Shown here piece after piece: positions 56,182 to 64,000 of a stretch of 64,000 bases of DNA. The stretch covers positions 124,001 through 188,000 of the forward strand of contig NZ_QNRF01000001.1 in the NCBI RefSeq assembly GCF_003314975.1, in the 5' to 3' direction. Origin of the DNA: Marinomonas aquiplantarum (GTDB taxonomy: Bacteria; Pseudomonadota; Gammaproteobacteria; Pseudomonadales; Marinomonadaceae). The notes below the pieces were generated by a model that saw only the letters and a list, made by a program, of their open reading frames with translations, had not been told where the DNA came from and ran no database searches. Numbering within the stretch: position 1 is the first letter of the stretch; each line of letters begins with the position of its first letter. The translations under genes were made by a program, and so were the position numbers.

Positions 56182-57105
56182 TCAGAGCGACATCAAACTG
56201 CGAATATGACAAAAGGCAGCGCGCCCTAAAGCATCAATATTATAGCCGCCTTCCAACACAGAAACGATGCGACCATCACAATGGCGTTCAGCAGCGTCAC
56301 GAAGCTTTTCCGTAATCCAAGTAAAATCGGTTTCATCCAACCTTAACTGCCCCATTGGATCTTCTTTATGGGCGTCAAAGCCTGCGGAGATCATAATTAA
56401 CTGTGGTTTGAAGTCGTCAAGAGCAGGGATTAGCTGATCCAAGATCACTTGCCGAAAAGCCGCACCATTTGAACCCGCTTCAAGTGGCATGTGCAGAATA
56501 TTGTCATGGGACGCACCAGGATCGCTGTAAGGATAAAAAGGATGCTGATAGCTGGAAGCGTATAAAACTCGTTGATCTTGTTTGAAAATGTCCTCAGTCC
56601 CATTGCCATGATGGACATCAAAATCAACAATGGCGATTCGCTCTAAGTCGTATTGAGTCGTCGCGTACCTTGCTCCCACAGCAATGTTATTGAACAAACA
56701 AAAGCCCATCGCCTTCTCAAACTCGGCATGATGACCTGGCGGACGAACGGCGCAAAACGCATTATCAACTTGTTGCGTCATCACCATATCCACCGCTTTC
56801 ACCACCGCACCCGCAGCGTATAAAGATGCCTCTAAAGTATGTGGCATCATAATCGTCTCAGCTTCCAACTCCACATGCCCTTCCTCTGGGGCACGAGCAA
56901 AAATGGAGTCTACATAGTCAGCTTGATGAGTCGCAGCCAGCTGCTCTCGTGTCGCTATTGGCGCTTCTATATGACGTAAAAAATCCATCAACTGACCATT
57001 GATCAAACGATTCTGAATGGCTCCCAAACGCTGAGGAGACTCGGGGTGATCTGCGCCCATATTGTGTTTGTCACACTGATAATGAGTTATGTAGGCCGTT
57101 GTCAT
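56182..57105 (-). CDS. Histone-deacetylase-family hydrolase
   Basis: 307 residues of the arginase/deacetylase fold. Zn ligands and catalytic residues are seen in AIVDFDVHHGNGTEDIF, RPPGHHAEF (twin His), ISAGFDAHKEDP and VLEGGYN. Bacterial members act on acetylated polyamines, acetoin-related substrates or acetyl-lysine. ATG 57105 is chosen because GGA lies upstream and the family begins near there. It converges on the HAD gene and is divergent from a protein acetyltransferase, which makes an acetyl-lysine role attractive but unproved. Confidence 0.85.
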   Translation of the reverse strand: MTTAYITHYQCDKHNMGADHPESPQRLGAIQNRLINGQLMDFLRHIEAPIATREQLAATHQADYVDSIFARAPEEGHVELEAETIMMPHTLEASLYAAGAVVKAVDMVMTQQVDNAFCAVRPPGHHAEFEKAMGFCLFNNIAVGARYATTQYDLERIAIVDFDVHHGNGTEDIFKQDQRVLYASSYQHPFYPYSDPGASHDNILHMPLEAGSNGAAFRQVILDQLIPALDDFKPQLIMISAGFDAHKEDPMGQLRLDETDFTWITEKLRDAAERHCDGRIVSVLEGGYNIDALGRAAFCHIRSLMSL

Positions 57106-57276
57106 GTGGATCCAAATTGAAATAATGGTTGTTAAATACACTTGCTTTATATCAAGCCACATTCACATTAAAGTCGTCTACCCTACCATAGTCTACAATT
57201 CTTACTTTCGTTATGTATGCTATTGTTTAGTGAAGACACGAATCAGTTAATTGGCATCAAAAAGGATACCTAGGTT

Positions 57277-57329
57277 GCTGATCCTCTATATTCATACAGA
57301 GGTCAGCGTGCTTTTATTGGAAGCACGCT
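57277..57329 (+). repeat. Two overlapping hairpins in the leader of the acetyltransferase gene
   Basis: GCTGA(T)CCTCT/AGAGGTCAGC (57277-57307, one bulge) and AGCGTGCTT/AAGCACGCT (57305-57329). They share three bases, so they compete. They lie 42 bp before the GTG start; a transcript starting upstream would carry both. Confidence 0.45.
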
Positions 57330-57370
57330 TCGCTATCCAACATTGAACATTAAGGCAAGGAGATAACACC

Positions 57371-59758
57371 GTGACTCAACACGCATTACAGCCGCTGCTT
57401 GCCCCTAAATCCATGGTTATACTCACTGGTGACGACCCTGATAATGCGTTATTGCTGGCATTATTGAACTCATTATCTCAAGCACCAAAATCCTGCCCTG
57501 TTTATTTAGTCGGTGTGGCTCCCAGCCAGTCCTATGATTTTCCTCATAGTGCGTCTTTAAGCGAACTAACGGCAACCGTCGACCTTGCCGTATTAGTCGG
57601 TCATTACCCTAATACCAACATGCAAGATATTATTGCTGCCTGCGGCAAAGCCAATATTCACTCTTTGTTAATGCTGTCATGGACAGACACCTCAGCAGAT
57701 GAACTCACAGAAGCTCTTCGCGAACACAATGTGCGCCTACTCGGTCCAAATAGCTTTGGCGTATGTCGACCTAAACAAGGCGTCTTTGCGTGGTTAGGCT
57801 TAACCCAACCTTTGAGTGGCAAACTTGCCCTTATGTCACAGTCCGGTACGGTCGCCAGCGCCTTAGTAGACTGGGCCAGCTGGCAAGGCATTGGGTTTTC
57901 ACAAGTCGTCGCTATGGGATCACCGGTTGATGTGATGCCCTCACAGGTCTTAGATTACTTATCTCGAGATTTCGATAGCCAAGCCATCTTGATGTACCTA
58001 CAAAAGATTGGTCGCCCGACACGCTTCCTTAGCAGCTTAAGAGCCACAGGGCGAAGCAAGCCTGTGGCGGTAGTCACAGAACATGCCATCGGCGCAGATC
58101 AACGGGTTTTGGATGCCGCTCTTAGTCGTACAGGTGCCGTTCGCGGTAGACGTTTGAACGATCTAATTGCCGCCGCCTCGGTGATGACCAATGCAAGGCG
58201 TGTCAAAGAAGGCTCTCTGCTCATCATAGGAAACGGCGCAGGGCCTGGAGAACTGGCGGCTCAGCGCGCGATGGAGTTAGGCATTGATCTACTGACACCA
58301 GAAGGGCCACTCCAACAACAACTTGAACAGACTATGGCAGGCCGCGGTGGCATTGGCACCGTCACCACGGTTTGGGCCAGTAGCGCAACCGACCTGTTTA
58401 TTAATCTCGCCGCAAATGCTCTCAATAATGAAGCCTGTGGAGCGGTATTACTGACCTTAAGCCCAACCGCATTAATCGACATTGATTCACTGTATGAGCT
58501 AATTACGCAACTGCATCGTCAACAGAAAAAACTGGTCATGGTCTGTTTGCTCGGTGGTGGTGGCATGACGAAAATGCGAACACGCATTAATGAAGCCGGC
58601 ATTCCGACCTTTAGAACCCCTGAAACTGCGATCGAAGGTTTTCAATTTCTCGTCCAATTTCAACGCAACCAGCTGTTGGCCAAACAGGCTGCTGACAGCC
58701 ACGCTTTTCGTTTTAAAATAGACGTGAATCAAGCCAGTAAACAACTCACCAAGCTCCACAAGCGTCAGTCGACAAATCTGGCCTTAGAGGATCTAAAAGA
58801 CATTTTTGAACTCTTTCATATTCGGCTGACAACAAGACGACAAGCCCACCAGCTGCTGGCGGCGCCTTTACACATACGAGTATTTCAAGACCCGGTATTT
58901 GGACCGGCCATTGGTTTAGCGTTGGAAGGGGCGCAACAACACCAACAAGCCGAAGCCGTTGCCTTGCCGCCACTGAATACCCTACTGGCAAAAGACCTAA
59001 TCCAAAGAGCCTTACCCAATGAGACATCCTATGAATTAGAAGGCTTATTGCGCAACCTATCCACTCTTGTCTGTGAACTACCTGAGATTGACCATTTAGA
59101 TTTCGCAGATGTTCGACTTCATGATAGTGGCAGTCTATATGCCGATGTCAGCGCCAGTTTGAAAAACAGCCAACACCTACGACGCTACGAACATCTGGCC
59201 ATTCAGCCCTATCCTAGACAATGGGTTAGCGAGCTGTCACTTAAGAACGGCGAACAAGCGACTGTTCGTCCAGTGCTTCCAAGAGACTCAGGTATCCTCG
59301 CGGATTTTGTGCGAAACATGTCTCATGAAACCCGCTACTTCCGCTTTATCTCAAACATTGAAGAACTCACGCCGCGAATGCTGGCGACCATGTCACACAT
59401 AGATTACGACCGAGAAATGGCTTTGCTTGCGGTTATTAGCCGAAACGACTCAGACCTACTGATTGGAACCGCTCGCTATATTGATAACTTTGACGACCAA
59501 AGCTGTGAATTCGCGGTTGTTTTAGGAGACGAATTCCAAGGCCTAGGATTAGCCTCCTACCTGATGCGACAACTGTTTCTCGTGGCCTATGACAAAGGCT
59601 TAAACGTCATGAAAGGCATTGTCTTGGCAGAAAACAAACGCATGATTCAATTCTGTAAACACCTAGGCTTCCAGATTCAAAGAGACCCAGATGACATCAG
59701 CCAAGTCATTGCCACCATCAAGCTCACGAAAACCCTCATCAAAGACATAGGTTTTTGA
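57371..59758 (+). CDS. Pat-like protein lysine acetyltransferase with a contracted ATP-grasp domain
   Basis: 795 residues, shorter than E. coli PatZ (886). The CoA-binding and succinyl-CoA-ligase-like domains occupy about 1-450 (LLGPNSFGVCRPKQG, LMSQSGTVASALVDWAS); the C-terminal GNAT domain is about 640-795 (TVRPVLPRDSGILADFVRNMSHETRYFRF). Between them the ATP-grasp region keeps only the DPVFGPAIG segment and lacks the usual Lys/Gly ATP-binding half. PatZ-type enzymes acetylate metabolic enzymes such as acetyl-CoA synthetase. GTG start with AAGGAG 9 nt upstream. It is divergent from a deacetylase-family gene. Confidence 0.85.
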   Translation: MTQHALQPLLAPKSMVILTGDDPDNALLLALLNSLSQAPKSCPVYLVGVAPSQSYDFPHSASLSELTATVDLAVLVGHYPNTNMQDIIAACGKANIHSLLMLSWTDTSADELTEALREHNVRLLGPNSFGVCRPKQGVFAWLGLTQPLSGKLALMSQSGTVASALVDWASWQGIGFSQVVAMGSPVDVMPSQVLDYLSRDFDSQAILMYLQKIGRPTRFLSSLRATGRSKPVAVVTEHAIGADQRVLDAALSRTGAVRGRRLNDLIAAASVMTNARRVKEGSLLIIGNGAGPGELAAQRAMELGIDLLTPEGPLQQQLEQTMAGRGGIGTVTTVWASSATDLFINLAANALNNEACGAVLLTLSPTALIDIDSLYELITQLHRQQKKLVMVCLLGGGGMTKMRTRINEAGIPTFRTPETAIEGFQFLVQFQRNQLLAKQAADSHAFRFKIDVNQASKQLTKLHKRQSTNLALEDLKDIFELFHIRLTTRRQAHQLLAAPLHIRVFQDPVFGPAIGLALEGAQQHQQAEAVALPPLNTLLAKDLIQRALPNETSYELEGLLRNLSTLVCELPEIDHLDFADVRLHDSGSLYADVSASLKNSQHLRRYEHLAIQPYPRQWVSELSLKNGEQATVRPVLPRDSGILADFVRNMSHETRYFRFISNIEELTPRMLATMSHIDYDREMALLAVISRNDSDLLIGTARYIDNFDDQSCEFAVVLGDEFQGLGLASYLMRQLFLVAYDKGLNVMKGIVLAENKRMIQFCKHLGFQIQRDPDDISQVIATIKLTKTLIKDIGF

Positions 59759-59901
59759 TAGAGAGCCCCTGCAACACCATTGCGAACCAAACATTACAAC
59801 GACCAAAATTTAGCAATGTTTAATCGTTTCAATTGGAAAGACTCAGTAGATTAGATCTGAGGAAAGCACTACTCTTCATAAAAGGGCGGCTTTCTTAATC
59901 A

Positions 59902-59947
59902 TGGTGCCCAGAGACGGAATCGAACCGCCGACACGAGGATTTTCAAT
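59902..59947 (-). other. Displaced 3' half of tRNA-Phe: prophage attachment site (attL/attR)
   Basis: On the minus strand this reads from the anticodon loop (TGAAAAT, anticodon GAA) through the T-arm GGTTCGATTCC to GGGCACCA, which is the 3' half of tRNA-Phe. The 5' half is absent: the sequence beyond 59947 no longer pairs. Such 3' fragments are left when a phage or island inserts in a tRNA gene. The intact tRNA-Phe should lie at the far right end of the element. Host genes lie to the left, phage tail genes to the right. Confidence 0.85.
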
Positions 59948-60092
59948 TATTACACTGGTCAACCAGTATTTAAAAGTGCTTAATTATTTGTGTTTTACTG
60001 GGGTTTTAATTTTAAATAATGAGCAGCTATGGATAGTTTTTAGTTAACCTTTTGTTCACCTTGTTCAACTTATTGTTCACTTTTTTCGGATC
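59948..60092. other. Phage end region with repeated TTGTTCA heptamers
   Basis: No gene and no integrase. Three TTGTTCA copies lie at 60052, 60061 and 60073, spaced 9 and 12 bp. Direct repeats near an att core often are integrase arm sites; this is inference. Confidence 0.35.
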
Positions 60093-60833
60093 TTATTTGA
60101 GTAAAGGTTGCAGGCTGTTGGCTTGTTCTTGGGCCTTGGTGGCACTTTGGGTGTAGTTAGACGCTTGCAAAGGGGGGGTCGTGACGCTGGCGCCACCTGG
60201 GTCAGTCCAAGTGTAGTTGTGAGTATGCGCTGAGGCGACGTTGGCCAGTTCATAGACGGTATTCATCAGCTCCAACAAGAGTTGGTAGATGTTGGTGGAT
60301 TCGTCTCCCACGTGGTGTTTTTGGGCAATGATTTCTCTTAGTTTGCCTATGCGCTGAGTCAGGTTTTCGGTGATGTCTGCCGAGACGTTTCGCCCTTTGC
60401 TTTGCCAGTCGTTGTTTTGATCCACTTGCAGGTAGGCGTCTTCGGATTGTTGCCAGCGTTGGTCGGTTTCCGCCATATTCGGTAAGGTGAGTCCATGAGG
60501 CAAAATGGTGCGAATAAAGGGATGGGCTGGTGATCCATAGGCGAACGCCAGTTCCACTAAGGTGCCAACACTGGGTTTGGCCCATAGGCCACGTTGCATG
60601 CCGCCTGCCGGTACAGGCAAGAGCACATCGCTAATCACGGGGATGTCCTTGTCGGGTTCGCCGTTGTGTTTGAGGACTTGTACCGAGACGGCGTAAACTG
60701 GTGTGTCTTCGCTGGCGGTTTCGCCAGCCAACGGAGTGCCGATGTCGGTTACGCTGGCCCAGATGGGGAGATGCCAACCGCTGGCAAGTTCTGGGTATTT
60801 CCTTTGCAGTATACGGGTTAGGGTTTTTTCCAT
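60093..60833 (-). CDS. Phage baseplate spike/V-like protein
   Basis: 246 residues. The N-terminal half has an OB-fold-like pattern of gpV/gp5 baseplate proteins (VSVQVLKHNGEP, DVLLPVPAGGMQRGLWAKPSVGTLVELAFAYGSP); the C-terminal part is helical and ends NSLQPLLK. It would sit at the tip of a contractile tail. It overlaps the upstream hub gene by 16 bp and is the last gene before the attachment site. Confidence 0.65.
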   Translation of the reverse strand: MEKTLTRILQRKYPELASGWHLPIWASVTDIGTPLAGETASEDTPVYAVSVQVLKHNGEPDKDIPVISDVLLPVPAGGMQRGLWAKPSVGTLVELAFAYGSPAHPFIRTILPHGLTLPNMAETDQRWQQSEDAYLQVDQNNDWQSKGRNVSADITENLTQRIGKLREIIAQKHHVGDESTNIYQLLLELMNTVYELANVASAHTHNYTWTDPGGASVTTPPLQASNYTQSATKAQEQANSLQPLLK

Positions 60834-61507
60834 GAGATCACCATTTTTGAGTCAATCAAGCGTACTTGATGAAGACGCTTGCCATTAATTTGGTAGCCCG
60901 CTCTTAAACCTGGGATGGCGAGCAGTTCGGCACTTTTCGTCGCAAGCTGTTTGTCCAGTATGTCATACGGTACGCTGATCGGGCTATTGGACCAGTGTCC
61001 GTCTTGCCAGGCCCCCACAAACACCGAACCATCGCGCTTTTGCATCCAGGTGAAGTCAGGGATAGCAAACACCTTGGCCAGACTGTTCAATAAATGAAAG
61101 CCACTTCCCGTATTAACGAAATGAGCCACTTGTTGTTGGCTGTAGGAGGCTTGTTTCGCCCAGGTAAAGTCTAGGCCCGTTTGCTCTTTCACCGCGTTTA
61201 GTACGTCCGCCAAGGTGGCATGGCGTAAGGCCATGGGCACGGACATTTCCAACAAGTTGGATTTTTCCCGACAAAATAGACTTTGGGTACTTTGGCTGGC
61301 GGCCACGGAATTTTCTACGTAGCCATAGAAGTGACCGTGCTGCTGTTTACCATTAATGGAAAAGGAAAAGTACACTAGTCCACTTAATGCCGTGTCGCTT
61401 TGTACCACGAAACTGGCACGACCGGGGCGCGAATCATCGAGACAAATGTCGTGCGAAACCAGCGGCACACGCTCACCATTGATGGTCAATTGAAAGTCGT
61501 ACTTCAT
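60818..61507 (-). CDS. Phage baseplate hub (late control gene D-like) protein
   Basis: 229 residues. The N-terminal beta-rich domain (NGERVPLVSHDICLDDSRPGRASFVV) is followed by LADVLNAVKEQTGLDFTWAKQA and a FAIPDFTWMQKRDGSVFVG segment, like the gpD/gp27 hub family. It would form the hub ring above the spike. It starts one base after the preceding gene. Confidence 0.6.
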   Translation of the reverse strand: MKYDFQLTINGERVPLVSHDICLDDSRPGRASFVVQSDTALSGLVYFSFSINGKQQHGHFYGYVENSVAASQSTQSLFCREKSNLLEMSVPMALRHATLADVLNAVKEQTGLDFTWAKQASYSQQQVAHFVNTGSGFHLLNSLAKVFAIPDFTWMQKRDGSVFVGAWQDGHWSNSPISVPYDILDKQLATKSAELLAIPGLRAGYQINGKRLHQVRLIDSKMVISWKKP

Positions 61508-61508
61508 A

Positions 61509-62042
61509 TTATGATCCGTTTTCGTTGGCTAGGCTGCCATCCAAATGGCTAAGCAGTTTATCCAGCCAAGTTGTGTTGTTTTGCGAGTCATCGGCCGTGG
61601 CTTGATCGGCGGCGGCCAAGTTGCTGTCGCTTTGCTCAAGACGTTGGCTTTCGATTTTTTCCGAGGTGGAAAGGTGTTCAAGCAAGGTAAAGTTCACACT
61701 CCAAGCGTGGCTGCCCTCCATCTCTTGAGCGGCAACGCGATCTGTAAAGCGCACTTGTCGCACGCCAAAGGCGCTGGCGGTTTGGTTGTCTATGTTGTAC
61801 ACAGTACGTTTTCCCGTGTCTGAGTCCGTCGCACTGCTGAGCAGCAGAATAGTCGAGAGCACATCGGCGTCTTCGTATTTGATGTTTAATGACACCTTGA
61901 GGCGTTTTGGCTTGAAGCCTTTTTCGGCGGTCGCCGTTGACGAGCTTTGTCCCGACAGGTCGTCTTCGGGTAATGCCAGTTCACAGGCAACCTTGAGGCC
62001 ATAACCTGTGATGGTGGTGTCGTTGAGAATCAGTGCAATCAT
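61509..62042 (-). CDS. Putative phage baseplate/tail protein
   Basis: 177 residues, not clearly assigned. MIALILNDTTITGYGLKVACELALPEDD followed by GFKPKRLKVSLNIKYEDADVL suggests a beta-rich virion component; the C-terminal 50 residues are low-complexity and polar. Its position between the fibre and hub genes supports a baseplate role. Confidence 0.5.
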   Translation of the reverse strand: MIALILNDTTITGYGLKVACELALPEDDLSGQSSSTATAEKGFKPKRLKVSLNIKYEDADVLSTILLLSSATDSDTGKRTVYNIDNQTASAFGVRQVRFTDRVAAQEMEGSHAWSVNFTLLEHLSTSEKIESQRLEQSDSNLAAADQATADDSQNNTTWLDKLLSHLDGSLANENGS

Positions 62043-62054
62043 AAAAATTCCTCT

Positions 62055-63698
62055 TTAAAGTCGGGTTTTGCCGTAATAGGCGAGGTTGCGGGGGCGGGTT
62101 TCATTGCCGCCAGTATTATTTGTCTTCGAGTAAGCTGTGCCATCTTTTAAATTATCTGGCCCCTGTACTGCTGATCCATAATCACTGGTAACTGAACTTG
62201 GGAAAGAATGATGATGACTTCTAAATTCATCCCCCTGCCAACTCGCAAACCCTCGCCCTGCATCCACACCACGACCGCCGTCATGCATACGGATAAACTC
62301 GCCACCCACTATGGGCAAGGTGAAGGTGGTAGAACCATCCCCATCGCCGTAATAACCACCGTAGGTCACAGGGTCCGCGTCTTTTGTTGCTTGAGCAATG
62401 AAGTTGGACGAGGCTTGGGCAATGGCAAAGGCAATCGGATGGCTGGTGCGACTTAGGGTCGAGCCGTCCAAGGCGTATTCGCCGGGACGCAATACGTCCA
62501 CGGTATCGATCCACAATTTGGTGATGTCCAGCACGTCATTGCCGGTTAAGGGGTTGACCTGTTTGGCGATGTAAAAGCCGTCGTTAAAAAAACGTACGGT
62601 CAGTAACGCCGAGACAAAAACTTGTTTCCCTGTGGTGACCCCCCGCAATGGCAAGGGCGCTAAGCCATCGATTTGAATGGTCACTGCGCCACTGTTGGTG
62701 TGCGCCACTTCAAAAGTAAATTCATCGTATTGGCTGAGTGCCGTTACAGGATTGCGACTGTCTAGGCTGGTCAGCACTATGGCATTGTCCGTCCCCGACA
62801 CGGCAAAGCCCCGTTTCAACTGATATTGCGGATGCGGGTTGGCCTTGGCTTCGTGTTTAGCGACATTGTCGTAAATGACCCTGTGGTCAATAATGCCGCC
62901 GTTAGCGTCAATGGATGCAAGCTTGCTGACATAATGGGCGATGCCATTGCTGTCCACATAATCACTTAAAGCTTCTGCTTCCATTTGCACTTGTATTTGA
63001 CTGACCGTGGCTTTGTCCGACATGTCCCCTTGCAAGCTAACATCAAGCCAGACGGAGCAAGGCAAGTCGCTGACGGATAGAGTTTCCTCTTCAGTCAATT
63101 GAGTGCGAATGCCACCCACATAACCCACGCCCGCTTGCAGCTGGTATTGGTTGTTTTCTTTAATGACTTGATAGGCCCCGTCCAAGAAGCTGGCTTGTCC
63201 GTACAAGTCTAGATTCGACAAACGTTCTCGCTCGTCCATGCCGTTGAAGCGAGTGGAAAAGTCCAGCTGCCAAGTTTGAGCTGGCACATTGGTTCCGGTG
63301 ACGTTTTGAATACCGGAGTACTTTAATAAGAAGTTACGGGCTATGGTATTGCCTTCCACCCCTTCGGCGCTTTTGCGTTTGTCGATGGGCGTGATGTGCG
63401 CCACGGCGATCAGCACGCCTTCCTCGTCCACCAAGCCAATCCAGTTAAAAGTGAAGTCCCCTATGGTGGAGTCCATGATCAAGGAATACACCACTTGATT
63501 GGGGTTAACGTAACCGCGCTTAGTAACCGAACGAATATCAACAATGCTTTCTTCGCTTGGCAATACCGCGTCGCGATCGCTGGGCTCTGCGCCCAAATTC
63601 GGTACATTGGCCAAGACGAAATGGCGGACATTTAAGTGCAGCCCATTTCCTTGTTTGTTGGCGATTTGTGCTTCGCCGGCTTGCGTGAGAAAAGACAT
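62055..63698 (-). CDS. Phage tail fibre protein (DUF3751-like N-terminus)
   Basis: 547 residues. The N-terminal ~170 residues (FLTQAGEAQIANKQGNGLHLNVRHFVLANVP) match the phage tail-collar fibre family; the middle is beta-rich; the C-terminus has the receptor-binding collar-type pattern TFTLPIVGGEFIRMHDGGRGVDAGRG, HHHS and ETRPRNLAYYGKTRL, as in T4 gp12/Mu fibres. It should bind the host surface. Confidence 0.85.
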   Translation of the reverse strand: MSFLTQAGEAQIANKQGNGLHLNVRHFVLANVPNLGAEPSDRDAVLPSEESIVDIRSVTKRGYVNPNQVVYSLIMDSTIGDFTFNWIGLVDEEGVLIAVAHITPIDKRKSAEGVEGNTIARNFLLKYSGIQNVTGTNVPAQTWQLDFSTRFNGMDERERLSNLDLYGQASFLDGAYQVIKENNQYQLQAGVGYVGGIRTQLTEEETLSVSDLPCSVWLDVSLQGDMSDKATVSQIQVQMEAEALSDYVDSNGIAHYVSKLASIDANGGIIDHRVIYDNVAKHEAKANPHPQYQLKRGFAVSGTDNAIVLTSLDSRNPVTALSQYDEFTFEVAHTNSGAVTIQIDGLAPLPLRGVTTGKQVFVSALLTVRFFNDGFYIAKQVNPLTGNDVLDITKLWIDTVDVLRPGEYALDGSTLSRTSHPIAFAIAQASSNFIAQATKDADPVTYGGYYGDGDGSTTFTLPIVGGEFIRMHDGGRGVDAGRGFASWQGDEFRSHHHSFPSSVTSDYGSAVQGPDNLKDGTAYSKTNNTGGNETRPRNLAYYGKTRL

Positions 63699-63715
63699 GC
63701 TATCTTCCTGATCTG

Positions 63716-64000
63716 TTATACGGTTTTTCGACTGACTATTTTTTTCAGTTGCCCCAGCACTTTTTGGGATTTGGTCGGCGTGGGCTCATCTTCTAAAACA
63801 GGGGCTTCCAACAAAGCGTCTGTTGGCAGATCTTTACCAAGGGATTCAATGGTGTGCTGACTGCCATCGGCCAACCAATACTGGGTGCCGATCTTATCAA
63901 TGACGTAATGCCACTGGCCTTCTTTGAAAAAACGTTGATGACCGGCTTTTTCCTCGATCAATGCCACGTCGGTGGCAAACGCTGGAACCAGATAGTCGCC
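63716..64000 (-). CDS. Phage tail protein of unknown function (5' end outside window)
   Basis: The frame is open to the right edge with no stop; about 94 residues are visible, from GDYLVPAFATD to IVSRKTV. The W/Y-rich segment FKEGQWHYVIDKIGTQYWLADGSQHT is a possible carbohydrate- or fibre-binding fold. A GTG at 63967 could be a start, but continuation beyond the window is likelier. It lies 17 bp upstream of the fibre gene. Confidence 0.55.
   Translation of the reverse strand, partial: GDYLVPAFATDVALIEEKAGHQRFFKEGQWHYVIDKIGTQYWLADGSQHTIESLGKDLPTDALLEAPVLEDEPTPTKSQKVLGQLKKIVSRKTV

Noticed and set aside
59902..59976. A complete functional tRNA-Phe gene
   Set aside because: The D-arm, 5' acceptor strand and 5' half of the anticodon stem are missing, so it cannot fold as a tRNA.
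1..64000. CRISPR arrays, insertion sequences, rRNA genes
   Set aside because: No regularly spaced repeats, no transposase gene and no rRNA segment were seen in the window.

Overview
The window looks like a chromosomal segment of a marine gammaproteobacterium of the Oceanospirillaceae, most like Marinomonas. This is an inference from gene content: a Pseudomonas-type Fur, a grpE-dnaK-dnaJ operon behind sigma32-type promoters, smpB-ssrA with tag ANDENYALAA, a fused-subunit Mrp antiporter and a long-form Gap. No 16S rRNA gene is present to confirm it. The right end (from about 59.9 kb) is the edge of a prophage.

Layout. (1) 0-8.4 kb: protocatechuate 4,5-cleavage catabolism. A tight minus-strand operon runs ligJ-ligK-ligU-ligI-ligA-ligB. 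ligC lies at the left edge on the plus strand, separated by an aldo/keto reductase and a soluble double-PAS chemoreceptor. Three copies of an 11-bp repeat sit in front of ligJ. (2) 8.5-14.3 kb: a peroxiredoxin, a membrane chemoreceptor, a MocR-type regulator, a PilZ-like/DUF501 pair and an orphan gene. (3) 14.4-18.5 kb: glycerol use, glpK divergent from glpR-glpD, with GlpR-operator-like palindromes in both control regions. (4) 18.6-23.9 kb: a TauE transporter, a GcvA-like LysR regulator, a candidate structured non-coding RNA, long-form gap, small membrane and periplasmic proteins, and a uridine kinase-like gene. (5) 24-34.5 kb: dnaJ-dnaK-grpE, recN, fur, bamE, rnfH, ratA, an NSS transporter, smpB, ssrA and a CBS-domain protein. 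(6) 34.6-39.9 kb: a compact six-gene minus-strand operon of DedA, ATP-grasp ligase, DinB-like, TANGO2-like (NRDE), YHS and an OlsF-like acyltransferase fusion. (7) 40-51 kb: small unknown proteins, a Yip1 protein, the six-gene mrp operon with mrpA and mrpB fused, and a convergent Amt-PAS-GGDEF-EAL fusion. (8) 51.5-59.8 kb: sulfate uptake (sbp-cysTWA), a HAD phosphatase, a histone-deacetylase-family enzyme and a Pat-like protein acetyltransferase. (9) 59.9-64 kb: a displaced 3' half of tRNA-Phe, which marks an attachment site, followed by phage baseplate and tail-fibre genes.

The two observations that most deserve follow-up are these. First, the six-gene operon at 34.6-39.9 kb has an enzyme set consistent with building, trimming and moving an amino-acid-containing membrane lipid. 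Second, an ORF-free plus-strand transcription unit at 20.38-20.59 kb folds into a closed three-hairpin junction with C-rich loops and its own terminator, and it is divergent from a GcvA-like regulator. The Amt-GGDEF-EAL fusion and the tRNA-Phe prophage junction are also notable.

All reading was by eye. No alignment, profile search or folding program was run, so family names rest on recognised motifs.
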